64,000 bases of DNA from Hyphomicrobiales bacterium (GCA_021775455.1 JAJFHU010000038.1:110132-174131), one strand, 5' to 3'. Counted from the first letter of the stretch, positions 8,609 to 18,313 are shown. Notes: generated by a model not told the origin, from the sequence alone. Program-made: numbers and translations.

Positions 8609-9038
8609 CTGCTTTGACGTCTGCAATATCTTCAGCTGTTAAACCCAGCACGTCAGCAGTTCGCCGAATAAGTTCAGCTTCCTGTTCATGAACCTGATCA
8701 TCCGCCTTGGCAATGGAAAGCATATGCAGCAGCAAACGACGCTTTCGATCATTTTCCATCCCCTTGAACATGCCCGCAGCATCTGTCGCAGTTGTCTCGT
8801 AACCAATCTCCTTGAGGTATTGAATGACACCTGGAACGTCATTTTCTGGTATGCCAAAAGATTTGCTGCAAATTCGCTTGAAAATCTCTAGTTCTTCAGG
8901 TTTGAGTTCGCCATCGGCAAACATCATCCGCACCAGCAAAATAAGTTCGGACGTAAGCTGCATGTCATCAGCTACCCGCCGTACGGATTTATCCTGATCC
9001 AGCCACTCTCTTACATTGTCAAATATGGTCACGTACAC
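8604..9038 (-). CDS. TerB-like protein
   Basis: A 144-residue all-helical acidic protein. The segments LILLVRMMFADGELKPEELEIFKRI and LLLHMLSIAKADDQVHEQEAELIRRTA form two similar acidic helical repeats typical of the TerB/DjlA N-terminal fold, with conserved Asp/Glu that may bind metal. The family occurs in tellurite-resistance and stress operons, but no other ter gene is near, so no specific role can be given. It stands alone between the LysR terminator and the secreted cytochrome-like gene. Confidence 0.7.
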   Translation of the reverse strand: MYVTIFDNVREWLDQDKSVRRVADDMQLTSELILLVRMMFADGELKPEELEIFKRICSKSFGIPENDVPGVIQYLKEIGYETTATDAAGMFKGMENDRKRRLLLHMLSIAKADDQVHEQEAELIRRTADVLGLTAEDIADVKAE

Positions 9039-9200
9039 GCCTCCGATGCCGTCTCACTATTCTGGAATGGAAGAAAATATGCAACCATGTAGACTGCCAA
9101 AAAAATAATTTCCTCTCAATGCCGGGAAAGCTGTATGTCAATCACCGTTCTTGACTTCCGCTTCTCATCCCAAGACTGCACACCCCTACTCATACATTCC

Positions 9201-10484
9201 TCAATCAGGCAATGCCTGACATGCGCAAGCATTGGCCAGGGGCGAACCGATGCGGGCTGCTTCATACCAACGTTTGCTCAGTTCAACAAAAATTTGGTGA
9301 TCAAAACCGGGAATCGGCAAAGCTTCTTCGGATTCAACATCAAATGGCGACAAATCTGAAATTCCACGCATTCCAATGAACGCTTGCTGGATGAGTACGT
9401 CCTTGCTTATGTGTTCAACAATTGTTGCTGCACTTTGCATGTTTCTGTCCTGTTTGACCCAGGTTTGACAAATGCTGCGGGCGGACCGGCCCGCCCATTG
9501 AACTTCTTCAGTTCTGAGTTGTCGCCAGTGACCTTCAGCCAAATCATGACAATCCTGACATAACGTGCTTTGATCTAAAATGGCCTCTTCTTTAACCGTA
9601 TCTCCGGTGAACGGATCTTCAACTTCCTCAAATTCTCGCTGATCTCCACCAGAATGCAGGGTATCTTCGGCAAAAACATTCAGTGCGCCATGGCAATTCT
9701 GGCAGCGGGGATGGTTGATCGCAGGCATCATGGCCTGAAAATGTTTTGCAATCTCCGCTGGTTTTACCGGTGACAGAGCACAGCTGGTATCGGCGTCTAC
9801 GCGCCAGACCAGCTCATTTTTCTGGCGCCCACACCGGTTTGGTAGCGTGGACATGTTCCCGCTACCCATTTCTTGTATTCCTTTTGCGACAATACATCCA
9901 AAATCCGCGAGATTGACATTACCCTTTCCCACCATATGAGTGGCAAAGTTACCGTCAATAGTTTCAATTAAGTCCCCGGTAAGCACGACCTGTATTCTTG
10001 CTGCCTCATTCCAGGCGGGCCCTGATACTTGTGCCCACATGGCTGCAATCTCGGCGTCAGCCGTTCGAACATCAAATTCCATCTGGAAACTGACCATTGC
10101 GGATGGTCTTTCGAAATCCGGTAGTATCGATCCGTCAATCGGCGAGCTCATTTGATACTTTTTTGCAGGCTTGTCGGGATCGTAGACAGAGACAGTAGCT
10201 GTACCTTTCGCCACATGCGGCAATTCCGGTCTCCCCGCCTCAATAATCGAAGTATCCAGTTTGAGCAGTGCATTCCATGGGGCCGCACCCCGGGTCGGGC
10301 TCGGCACCGCAAATTCCCCAGTCCATGAAACTGTGGACTGCGCCAATGTAATTTGGGAATCCGAAAAAACAACTTGAATTGAAAAGAATGATATCAACAA
10401 CATTTTCAGCAACGAGCCAGAAAATGCCGGGCAATCATTCGCCCCAAACACAATGCCTAAACAGAATATCAACCTGTCAATCAT
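9201..10484 (-). CDS. Secreted protein with two CxxCH haem motifs
   Basis: About 427 residues; I do not recognise a named family. Two c-type haem motifs are visible, CQNCHGALN (about residue 257) and CQDCHDLAE (about 306), so it is probably exported and carries two haems. The region before them (WTGEF... to ...VWRVDADTSCALSP) is beta-rich and may be a separate domain. The start is uncertain: ATG 10484-10482 has GGGG upstream, but a more conventional export signal begins near residue 28 (LLKMLLISFFSIQVV, cleavage after LAQ), and an internal start around 10403-10409 is possible. The final residues end in NACACQALPD, with two further cysteines. Confidence 0.65.
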   Translation of the reverse strand: MIDRLIFCLGIVFGANDCPAFSGSLLKMLLISFFSIQVVFSDSQITLAQSTVSWTGEFAVPSPTRGAAPWNALLKLDTSIIEAGRPELPHVAKGTATVSVYDPDKPAKKYQMSSPIDGSILPDFERPSAMVSFQMEFDVRTADAEIAAMWAQVSGPAWNEAARIQVVLTGDLIETIDGNFATHMVGKGNVNLADFGCIVAKGIQEMGSGNMSTLPNRCGRQKNELVWRVDADTSCALSPVKPAEIAKHFQAMMPAINHPRCQNCHGALNVFAEDTLHSGGDQREFEEVEDPFTGDTVKEEAILDQSTLCQDCHDLAEGHWRQLRTEEVQWAGRSARSICQTWVKQDRNMQSAATIVEHISKDVLIQQAFIGMRGISDLSPFDVESEEALPIPGFDHQIFVELSKRWYEAARIGSPLANACACQALPD

Positions 10485-10776
10485 CAACCCCGACCCTGGT
10501 CTTGTCGTTGCTTAACCAGCACCCGCTGGCGACCTCAAACCACTTTCCAGAACCAACTTACAAATAACACCATATCGCATAGTCTCAAACAATCGGCAAT
10601 GAAGCCTATTTCAGGTATCGATTGGTTATGGCTAAAACATTCCATTTTGTCCTGGGGGTCAGGACTCATTAATTAACGCGAAATGGTGGTAAAGAATGCA
10701 TTGCCAACGACGTCTGCTAATTGTTGTGGCAGCACTAATCGGACATTAGCCAGATAATGGATAAATCCCGCTTCCC

Positions 10777-11415
10777 CTAAAACTCGATCCCCACCTGTGC
10801 CTTAACTCCGGAGCGGAACGGATGTTTCACCATCTCCATTTCCGTCACCAGATCGGCAAATTCAATGAGTTCCTCCTTTGCGTTGCGGCCGGTAATGATG
10901 ACGTGTTTCATCTCTGGCTTGTCTTTTAGAAACTCAATTATCTCATTGATATCGAGATAATCGTAACGCAGCACGATGTTGAGTTCATCACACAAAACCA
11001 GATCAAGTTTTTCATCCATGATCATGGCTTTGGCCCGTTCCCAGGCCTGCTTTGCTGCCTCAATATCCCGCTGGCGATCCTGCGTTTCCCAGGTAAAACC
11101 ATCACCCATCGCTGTAATCTCCACCTGATCTGGAAATGCCTCCAAAACCTTGCGTTCACCAGTGCCCCATTTGCCTTTGACAAATTGAACGATACCTACC
11201 CGCATACCATTGCCGATTGCACGAAAAACCACACCAAAGGCCGCTGTTGATTTGCCCTTTCCTTTTCCGGTGTGAACCATCACCAAGCCTTTTTCGATCG
11301 TCTTGGTAGCGATGATCTTGTCCCGGGCCGCCTTTTTCTTCTTCATTTTTTCAGTGTGGCGAGCGTTAAGCTCTTCTTCGCTCATGTTTTTCAATCGGTC
11401 GGATTTTTCTGCCAT
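10777..11415 (-). CDS. cobO: Cob(I)yrinic acid a,c-diamide adenosyltransferase
   Basis: A 212-residue ATP:corrinoid adenosyltransferase of the CobO/BtuR type, which attaches the 5'-deoxyadenosyl group to cobalt. The P-loop HTGKGKGKSTAAFG is at about residues 48-61, followed by VQFVKGKWGTGE and the Walker-B-like LVLCDELN. The N-terminal lysine-rich extension is usual in alphaproteobacterial CobO. GAGGGA precedes the ATG. It is the last gene of the B12-riboswitch-controlled operon, 23 bases after the DMSP-lyase-like cupin. Confidence 0.94.
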   Translation of the reverse strand: MAEKSDRLKNMSEEELNARHTEKMKKKKAARDKIIATKTIEKGLVMVHTGKGKGKSTAAFGVVFRAIGNGMRVGIVQFVKGKWGTGERKVLEAFPDQVEITAMGDGFTWETQDRQRDIEAAKQAWERAKAMIMDEKLDLVLCDELNIVLRYDYLDINEIIEFLKDKPEMKHVIITGRNAKEELIEFADLVTEMEMVKHPFRSGVKAQVGIEF

Positions 11416-11438
11416 CGTTCTTTATTCCCTCGTAAAAC

Positions 11439-12020
11439 TCAAAAATCTGATTTTTGCGCCAGATCACCATCACGCCATATGAACAGTGCCAAAAGCGGTG
11501 TGTCTTCGGTCTTCATTGAATGCGGTGCATTGGATTCATGATGTATGAATTCGCCACTTTTGCGCGGTTCATATGGACCCTTGTCCATGCTCCAAAGCGA
11601 GCCATTGGTAAGGGGATAATAGAATTCCTCGGCCACATGCCAGTGATGCGGGTAAATTGTATTGGGCCCAAAGCACACAATACCAGCAGCAATTTCATCG
11701 CTTGCAAAATGCCCGCGTGTGCCAATCAACTCGACAAAACCGTAGTTCGAAGTGAAATCCTCACCAAAATCATCAGCTGTATAACTTTGAAACCAGCGTA
11801 ACCGGTCTCGGTATTCAAGAAACTGCTGAACCAACCCTCTTTCACCGGGACCCGCCTTATCTTCCAGGCCTTCCAGACGAAAAGCAATCGGCAATGAATT
11901 TGCTTCCAGATTGCGCTCGCTGAGGTTCCAGTCGAAACGATCAAGACAATCACGCAATACTTCTGCGTCCCTCAAGGAGAGATAGTCCCTGAATGTATCA
12001 AATAGCGGCTTGACGCTCAT
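11439..12020 (-). CDS. Cupin of the DMSP-lyase (DddL/DddQ-like) family
   Basis: A 193-residue protein starting at ATG 12020-12018, which overlaps the cobN stop as ATGA. The C-terminal half is a cupin with IYPHHWHVAEEFYYPLT (metal-binding His residues, Glu and the Tyr), then GEFIHHESNAPHSMKT and PLLALFIWRDGD; this pattern matches the DddL/DddQ/DddW family that cleaves dimethylsulfoniopropionate to dimethylsulfide and acrylate. Upstream residues RWFQSYT and NYGFVELIG also fit that family. The placement inside a cobalamin operon is unusual. Family membership is fairly safe, DMSP cleavage itself is not shown, and a different cupin role is possible. Confidence 0.72.
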   Translation of the reverse strand: MSVKPLFDTFRDYLSLRDAEVLRDCLDRFDWNLSERNLEANSLPIAFRLEGLEDKAGPGERGLVQQFLEYRDRLRWFQSYTADDFGEDFTSNYGFVELIGTRGHFASDEIAAGIVCFGPNTIYPHHWHVAEEFYYPLTNGSLWSMDKGPYEPRKSGEFIHHESNAPHSMKTEDTPLLALFIWRDGDLAQKSDF

Positions 12021-15000
12021 GTGCTGACTTTTCTTCCTGCAAGCTGTTCCAATTGAAACTTGGCCGAATTGGAGCGTGGTGTCCACAATTCTCGCTCTTC
12101 AGCCTCCAGAAAACGCTCAGCCATTTCTCTCAGAGCTTCGGGATTTTTCTCTTTAAGGAATTCAAGCACCGCATCATCCGCAAGCCAGGCATTATGCAAC
12201 AACTCAAAATGATGGTTGCGTACAGCGCCGGTCGTCGCAGCAAACGCAAAGAGATAATCAATCGTCGCCGCCATCTCGAATGCGCCTTTGTATCCGTGAC
12301 GCATAACCCCTGCGATCCACTTTGGATTGGCAGCGCGAGCCCTGACTACACGGGCAATTTCTTCTTCCAGCGCCCGGACAACCGGTTTTTCTGGCCGTGA
12401 ATGGTCGTTGTGATAAATACTTGGACGATTACCGGATACACTCTCCACAGCTGCCGTCATGCCGCCTTCGAATTGGTAATAATCATCTGAATCAAGAAGG
12501 TCATGCTCACGATTGTCCTGATTGTGAACCACAGCCTCAACGCCGACCAACCGCGTCTTGAAACCTTCGCGATCTTCACTTCCTGATTCTGCAGTTCCAT
12601 AGGCGTAGCTACCCCAGGCCAGATAAGCTTGCGCCAGATCATCCCGACGTTCCCACCCTTTTTCGTCTATCAATGCCTGAAGACCGGCGCCATAAGCTCC
12701 AGGCTTGGAGCCAAAAATACGATAACCGGCTCGCCGTTCCGCTGTGTTTTTGTCAACGCCGGAGGCAAGTAGTTCAGCCCGCTCCCGATTCATTCGACTG
12801 GCAATAGGATTTTCTGCATCTTCTTCATCCAGTGCACCAATTGCTCGAATGGCCTTGTCAATCAGATCAATCTGGGCGGGAAATGCATCACGGAAGAAAC
12901 CGGAAATTCTGAGCGTTACATCCACACGAGGACGACCAAGTTCAGCAAGCGTAATGATCTCGTATCCCGTGACCCGTCTGGATGCGTAGTCCCAAACCGG
13001 CTTCACCCCAATCAGTGCCAACGCCTGGGCAATATCATCGCCCCCTGTTCGCATGTTGGAAGTTCCCCATACTGACAACCCGAATGAGGTTGGCCACCCG
13101 CCATGGTCTTGCCGATAGCGCGTGATCAACAATTCTGCTGATTTTTGACCGAGTTCCCACGCAGTAGGCGTTGGTACCGAACGACTATCAACCGAGTAAA
13201 AATTCTTGCCTGTCGGCAGAACATCCAACCGACCTCGTGTTGGCGCGCCAGAGGAACCCGGCTGCACAAACTTTCCATTTAGCCCAACCAACAGATTTTG
13301 GATTTCCGAGTCCCCGCATTGCTCCACGCGGGGAATCACCTGTTCTCTCACTTGATCAAGAACCAGCTTTGAAAAAGCCCATCCTTCGTCGCAATCAACT
13401 TCGCCAGCGATCAGCTGGGTTGCAAGCAACTCAACGCGTTCCACCGTATCGCCGTTGGTGCGCCACGGATCGCCACTAACTACCTGCAATTGATCCGGTT
13501 TGACGTTCTCCCACGGTTTTGCCATGTCACAATCAAGGGGGTCGAAATCAAGAGCGAGATCATTCGCGATTGCCCGCTGCAGGCTTTGGTCTCCATCCTC
13601 ACCATTGCCGCGTGGCACTCGAACCAGCGCCGTTACCAAATCGTCTTTCAATCGCCCTTGCGGTGAAATGCCAAAGATATGCAACCCATCCCGGATTTGC
13701 ATTTCCTTCAATTCACACAGGTAGCCATCCAGTTTTTCAAGCTTGTCGTTCTCGCTGTCTCCCTCGATAATCCCTGCGTCTTCATCAAGCCCAATATCAG
13801 CGATCAGTTCAAGGATCTGCTTGCGCAACAAATTGAGGCGACGTGGGTCGTTACCACTTGCTTCGTAATATTCATCAACCAGAGCTTCGAGATCACGCAA
13901 TGGTCCATAGCTCTCGGCCCGTGTAAGCGGTGGCGTCAGGTGATCAATAATCACGGATGAAATTCGCCGCTTTGCTTGCGTTCCCTCGCCCGGATCGTTG
14001 ACAATGAACGGATATAGATTGGGCACCGGTCCCATCACCGCTTCGGGATAACAGTTCTCACTTAGGGAGAGCGCTTTGCCCGGCAACCACTCCAGATTTC
14101 CATGCTTGCCCATATGCACAATCGCATGAGCTTTGAACTCGTTTCTCAACCAGGCATAGAAGGCAAGGTAGCCGTGCGGCGGAACAAGATCAGGTGAGTG
14201 ATAAGTCTCTTTTGGATCAATATTGTATCCGCGTGCCGGTTGAATTCCGATCACCAGATTGCCGAACGAAGCAAGAGGCAGGGCTAAAGCTGACTGATCT
14301 TCCAGATAAAACGGATCACCTTCGACTTCACCCCACCTCTCAACAACCTGATTCTGAATCTGAAGTGAAAGGGAATTGAAGAAGTCCTTGTAATCACTCA
14401 CGGAAATGGTTTCACGAATAACACGTCCGTCCGTCGCCGCGTTTGTTGGACCGTCCTGCAGGAAACGCATCAACGCGTCACCTTCTGCTGGAAAACCAGA
14501 CAAACCATAGCCTGCTTTTTTTAGCGCATTGAGTACATTGATCGTACCAGCAGGTGTATCCAGCCCTACCCCATTACCAAGTCGGCCGTCACGATTGGGA
14601 TAATTGGCGAGCACCAGCGCCACACGTCGATCCGCAGCTTTTGACTGACCAAGTTCAATCCAGTTCTTTGCCAGTCTGGCCACATATTCAACCCGATCAA
14701 GTTGCGCCTCATGAACAACAATGTTGGCCTCAACCGCCTTGTCGAAACGGCCCGCATTCTTGAATGCAATTGCCCGCGACAAAATCCGCCCATCCACTTC
14801 AGGCAGCGCCACATTCATCGCCAGGTCGCGAGATGATAACCCTTGCGGAGATTTTTCCCATGCATCCTGCGATCCCCCTGCCAGCACAATTTGCAACACC
14901 GGACTTCCACTTTCATCCAGTACAGTGGAAGCAGTTTCCGCCATTGGAGTAGAAACTGCAAAGCCGGTTGTGTTGAGAACCAATGCCGGATTGGTCACGG

Positions 15001-15763
15001 CAAAAACGTTGCGCACGATCTCAACAGAAACCGGCTCCTTGAGACTGGAAATAAACAGCGGGAGTACATTCAAACCACGGGAATTTAATGCGTCGCTCAG
15101 TGCTGTGATGGGTTGCAATCCACCGGACTGCACGAGCGCCCTGTAAAAGGTAATAGCAACAATAGGCTGGCCCTCTACCCACTCGCTTTTCAATTTTGCG
15201 ATATCACAAATACCGTGCAAGGGATGCCATATGCCTGCTTTCATGAGCGGCACGGCAGCCGGAGGTTCGTCGGCACTTTTCAAATGATGGGCAGCAAGCC
15301 GCAACAGATTCCGCATGTTCTGCGGACCGCCCTCATTGAGGTACGCCCAAAACCGGTCGACAAGGTTGCGCTTCACAGTGCAAAATCGCTCTAGTCCCGG
15401 ATCGGATTTATCGTCACCGGGAAGCACAATCAGCGAGACATTATTTGCTCGCGCGGTCTCAAGCAGTTTTTCAACACCGTAAGACCAGTAGCTTTCCCCG
15501 CCAAGCAAGCGCACAATCACAAGTGAAGATTTGGCAATAGTGTTTTCCGCATAGACATCCACCGACATCGGATGGGAAAGCTGCATCAAATTGGCAACCC
15601 GAACGCTTGGCGCATCATCACCAAGCGCACTGGCAGCATCAGCAATACTGGATAACTCTGTATCTGCAGCAGACAGAAAAATAACCTCTGCCGGTGACTG
15701 GCCAAGGTCGATGGCTTCATCCCCCTCGGTAATCGATCCTTTCTGGGCGAGAAGCAAATGCAT
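12017..15763 (-). CDS. cobN: Cobaltochelatase subunit CobN
   Basis: A 1248-residue large subunit of the aerobic, ATP-dependent cobaltochelatase CobNST, which inserts cobalt into hydrogenobyrinic acid a,c-diamide. The related Mg-chelatase BchH/ChlH signatures are visible: MGKHGNLEWLPGKALS near residue 555, LYPFIVNDPGEGTQAKRR near 590, and the SVWGTSNMRTGGDDIAQALALIG stretch near 895. Length is normal (about 1250-1280). CobS and CobT are not in the window. The gene lies five bases downstream of cobW, and its stop is shared with the start of the cupin gene. Confidence 0.95.
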   Translation of the reverse strand: MHLLLAQKGSITEGDEAIDLGQSPAEVIFLSAADTELSSIADAASALGDDAPSVRVANLMQLSHPMSVDVYAENTIAKSSLVIVRLLGGESYWSYGVEKLLETARANNVSLIVLPGDDKSDPGLERFCTVKRNLVDRFWAYLNEGGPQNMRNLLRLAAHHLKSADEPPAAVPLMKAGIWHPLHGICDIAKLKSEWVEGQPIVAITFYRALVQSGGLQPITALSDALNSRGLNVLPLFISSLKEPVSVEIVRNVFAVTNPALVLNTTGFAVSTPMAETASTVLDESGSPVLQIVLAGGSQDAWEKSPQGLSSRDLAMNVALPEVDGRILSRAIAFKNAGRFDKAVEANIVVHEAQLDRVEYVARLAKNWIELGQSKAADRRVALVLANYPNRDGRLGNGVGLDTPAGTINVLNALKKAGYGLSGFPAEGDALMRFLQDGPTNAATDGRVIRETISVSDYKDFFNSLSLQIQNQVVERWGEVEGDPFYLEDQSALALPLASFGNLVIGIQPARGYNIDPKETYHSPDLVPPHGYLAFYAWLRNEFKAHAIVHMGKHGNLEWLPGKALSLSENCYPEAVMGPVPNLYPFIVNDPGEGTQAKRRISSVIIDHLTPPLTRAESYGPLRDLEALVDEYYEASGNDPRRLNLLRKQILELIADIGLDEDAGIIEGDSENDKLEKLDGYLCELKEMQIRDGLHIFGISPQGRLKDDLVTALVRVPRGNGEDGDQSLQRAIANDLALDFDPLDCDMAKPWENVKPDQLQVVSGDPWRTNGDTVERVELLATQLIAGEVDCDEGWAFSKLVLDQVREQVIPRVEQCGDSEIQNLLVGLNGKFVQPGSSGAPTRGRLDVLPTGKNFYSVDSRSVPTPTAWELGQKSAELLITRYRQDHGGWPTSFGLSVWGTSNMRTGGDDIAQALALIGVKPVWDYASRRVTGYEIITLAELGRPRVDVTLRISGFFRDAFPAQIDLIDKAIRAIGALDEEDAENPIASRMNRERAELLASGVDKNTAERRAGYRIFGSKPGAYGAGLQALIDEKGWERRDDLAQAYLAWGSYAYGTAESGSEDREGFKTRLVGVEAVVHNQDNREHDLLDSDDYYQFEGGMTAAVESVSGNRPSIYHNDHSRPEKPVVRALEEEIARVVRARAANPKWIAGVMRHGYKGAFEMAATIDYLFAFAATTGAVRNHHFELLHNAWLADDAVLEFLKEKNPEALREMAERFLEAEERELWTPRSNSAKFQLEQLAGRKVST

Positions 15764-15768
15764 GGGAG

Positions 15769-16848
15769 CTAGGCTTCAATTGCGCGAATTTCGTCGCCAA
15801 TTGCCATCTGATCCAGACCCTCAAGTCCGATCACGACCAGGCGCGTGGAGCGGCTCTCACCGTCAGTCCATTCGCGATCATAATAATGGTCAATGCGGTT
15901 CCCTACCGCCTGCACTACAAGCCGCATCGGTTTACCTTCCACATCAACAAATCCCTTCAGTCGCAGAATATCGTGCGACTGGATGAGGCTTTGCAGGCTG
16001 GCAGCGAATGCCTTCGGGTCAGCCACACTACCGCGTTCAACCACAAAACTCTCAAACTCGTCATGATCGTGTTCATGCTCCGCATCTTCCCCATGTTCAT
16101 CATGAAATGCGTCATGCTCCATCTCATGATGGGACTTGCGGTTTTCAATGTCAGTTTCGCTCGCACTCTCAAGACCCAACAACACACTGGCTGGAAGTGA
16201 GCCATGAGATGACTTTAAAAGCTTTACCGAGCGGGAAATTTTCTCGCCAACTTCCCGCTGGACATCGCCAAGCACGTTCTCATCGACCAGATCAGCCTTG
16301 TTGAATACAATCATGTCCGCGCAGCGAAGCTGATCCTCAAAAAGCTCTTCCAGCGGACTTTCATGATCAAGCGCCTCATCTTCTGCTCGTTGCGCGTTGA
16401 CCTTCTCCACATCGTCTGCAAAACGTCCGTCAGCAACCGCCCGACTGTCAACTACGGTGACCACGCCATCGACGGTCACCTTTTCGCGAATGTTCGGCCA
16501 GTTGAATGCATTGACCAGCGGTTGCGGCAGGGCAAGACCGGAGGTTTCAATCACAATGTGATCCGGGCGATTTTCGCGTTCGAGCAGCTTTTCCATCGTC
16601 GGTACAAAATCATCTGCCACTGTGCAGCAAATGCAGCCGTTGGTAAGTTCCACAATATCACCTTCCGTGCAGATCTCATCCCCGCAACCCTTCAGCACTT
16701 CCCCATCCACACCCAGATCACCAAACTCGTTGATGATGAGTGCAATTCGCTTGCCATTCGCCGTTGCCAATATGTTGCGAATTAGCGTGGTTTTACCGGC
16801 TCCAAGAAAGCCGGTAATAACCGTTGCAGGGATTTTTTGAGTGTTCAT
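15769..16848 (-). CDS. cobW: CobW-type metal-chaperone GTPase
   Basis: A 359-residue COG0523 GTPase. The P-loop GFLGAGKTTL is at residues 13-22, the metal-binding GCICC motif near residue 71, the FNKADL guanine-specificity motif near 181, and the CobW C-terminal domain follows a strongly His/Asp/Glu-rich linker (about residues 240-265). CobW is thought to deliver cobalt to the CobN chelatase; its position between cobP and cobN supports that. The start overlaps the cobP stop by four bases. Confidence 0.93.
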   Translation of the reverse strand: MNTQKIPATVITGFLGAGKTTLIRNILATANGKRIALIINEFGDLGVDGEVLKGCGDEICTEGDIVELTNGCICCTVADDFVPTMEKLLERENRPDHIVIETSGLALPQPLVNAFNWPNIREKVTVDGVVTVVDSRAVADGRFADDVEKVNAQRAEDEALDHESPLEELFEDQLRCADMIVFNKADLVDENVLGDVQREVGEKISRSVKLLKSSHGSLPASVLLGLESASETDIENRKSHHEMEHDAFHDEHGEDAEHEHDHDEFESFVVERGSVADPKAFAASLQSLIQSHDILRLKGFVDVEGKPMRLVVQAVGNRIDHYYDREWTDGESRSTRLVVIGLEGLDQMAIGDEIRAIEA

Positions 16849-17381
16849 ATTTTAACTTCCGATTTGAGGGTAAGCGGCAAACCAGCCGCCACGAAATGAA
16901 CTGTGTCGCAGTATGCCGCAATATTTTGATTAACGGTTCCGGCAAGATCACCGAATTCCCGCGCCATCTTGTTGTCTGGAATGATACCTAGCCCGGTCTC
17001 GTTGGAAACCAAAACTACCGGCGATGTCAGTTCTCCCAATTGTTTCACCAATCCATCACACTCTCGGGCAACGTCAGCTTTTTCCATCATCAGGTTGGTA
17101 ACCCAAAAGGTCAGGCAATCGACTAGAACAATCCGTCCCTTGCGGGCGGTTTGACGAAGTGCATCCGCAAGCGCCAGCGGCTCCTCGACGGTTTCCCAGT
17201 CCGAACTGCGCCGTTCGCGATGCACTGCCACCCGCTCTCGCATTTCATCATCGGTAATCCGGCCTGTTGCCAGATAAATTGGCTTCAAGCCGGATGAAAG
17301 CACCAGCCCCTCGGCAAAGCGGCTCTTGCCGGAGCGCCGCCCGCCCAACACCAGTGTGTTCTTGCCAAGGAGATTGTTCAT
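16845..17381 (-). CDS. cobP: Adenosylcobinamide kinase / adenosylcobinamide-phosphate guanylyltransferase
   Basis: A 178-residue bifunctional enzyme (CobP, called CobU in enterobacteria) that phosphorylates adenosylcobinamide and adds GMP on the way to nucleotide-loop assembly. The P-loop LVLGGRRSGKSRFAE is at residues 10-24, with the ATGR..D.EM..R...HR segment containing the guanylylated histidine, then LVDCLTFWVTNLM and VSNETGLGIIP. It lies between cbtA (six bases) and cobW (four-base overlap) in the riboswitch-controlled operon. Confidence 0.93.
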   Translation of the reverse strand: MNNLLGKNTLVLGGRRSGKSRFAEGLVLSSGLKPIYLATGRITDDEMRERVAVHRERRSSDWETVEEPLALADALRQTARKGRIVLVDCLTFWVTNLMMEKADVARECDGLVKQLGELTSPVVLVSNETGLGIIPDNKMAREFGDLAGTVNQNIAAYCDTVHFVAAGLPLTLKSEVKI

Positions 17382-17387
17382 GTCGCT

Positions 17388-18140
17388 CTACGCCTCTTCC
17401 TGTTTTACCCGGCTAAGCAGCAGTCCCAGTACCCCGCCCAGAAACAGCCAGAACACCAACGCCGTTGCAAGGGTCGCGACAACAAATTCTGCCGTAATCC
17501 ACGCAGGCGCATCACTGGCGTGATGTACTGGTTGCGGCGCACCATAAACATGCGGAGCAACCATCAGCGCGACCCCAAGCGCAATCCAGTGCCATTGACG
17601 CTTGAAAAAGAAGAGAGCCAGACCAGCGCCGGACGCGATTACCGTGGCAATCCACCAGATTTGCCTCTCTTCAACCGATGCAGCGACCGTGCCGGGAACT
17701 TCCGGTGGAAGCCCGAGTGACGGAGCCAGCAAGAATGCCACATAGCCACAGGCACCCCAGACGAGACCCGACTGCCAGTTGACTGTCTGCCCGGCCACCA
17801 AAATTCCGGCAGTCAGCACCAGCGAATAGGCGGTTGCAGTGATGATGTTTGCAACGAGCGAATAGAAAATTCGCTCCAGTCCGTCTTCCGGCCCCCAGTC
17901 TTCCTCTTCGTGCGAATGGCCTTCAGCACTTTCGGCGTTGGATGATTGAACATCCTCACTGTTTTCTTCCGGGGACAGGATTTCGCTGCCCTCGTCGTGG
18001 GAATGGCCGTTGCCTCCCCCACCTTCATATTTTTCGGCTTCGATGATAAGTGGCCAGACTTTCACGGCCTGGGTACCGGACATGAAAATGCCGGAAAGAA
18101 CGCCAGCCAGAATGGCGGCAAGCAAATAACGTGCAATCAT
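17388..18140 (-). CDS. cbtA: Cobalt transporter subunit CbtA
   Basis: About 250 residues with roughly five to six hydrophobic helices. The start MIARYLLAAILAGVLSG at ATG 18140-18138 (GGGGAAAACC just upstream) begins the first helix directly; the longer reading only adds an unlike extension. A His/Asp/Glu-rich loop (GHSHDEGSE and EGHSHEEEDWG) lies between helices one and two, as expected for cobalt binding. CbtA with CbtB forms a predicted cobalt uptake system controlled by B12 riboswitches; here both follow such a riboswitch. Confidence 0.9.
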   Translation of the reverse strand: MIARYLLAAILAGVLSGIFMSGTQAVKVWPLIIEAEKYEGGGGNGHSHDEGSEILSPEENSEDVQSSNAESAEGHSHEEEDWGPEDGLERIFYSLVANIITATAYSLVLTAGILVAGQTVNWQSGLVWGACGYVAFLLAPSLGLPPEVPGTVAASVEERQIWWIATVIASGAGLALFFFKRQWHWIALGVALMVAPHVYGAPQPVHHASDAPAWITAEFVVATLATALVFWLFLGGVLGLLLSRVKQEEA

Positions 18141-18185
18141 TGGTTTTCCCCAAAATTCGATGATACAGCAGGAAGCCCTGTTTTC

Positions 18186-18266
18186 CGTCATCCTCGCCCT
18201 TGAGGCGAGGATCCACGCTTCAAATTGCTTGACGCATGGATACTCGGGTCGAGCCCGAGTATGACG
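18186..18266. repeat. Nested palindromic intergenic repeat
   Basis: An 81-base element between cbtB and cbtA made of two hairpins, CCTCGCC-CTTGA-GGCGAGG (18192-18210) and TACTCGGG-TCGA-CCCGAGTA-like (18241-18261), enclosed by CGTCAT...ATGACG ends. This resembles the short palindromic elements scattered in alphaproteobacterial intergenic spaces. It may modulate cbtB versus cbtA expression. Confidence 0.65.
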
Positions 18267-18313
18267 AGCGATATGGTAAAGCGCTCAGGTTTCCCAATGC
18301 ATTGGCAAAAAGA

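Noticed and set aside
10649..10665. Hairpin GTCCTG-GGGGT-CAGGAC in the gap after cobO, possibly an insertion-sequence end
   Set aside because: No matching second end, no transposase remnant and no target duplication.
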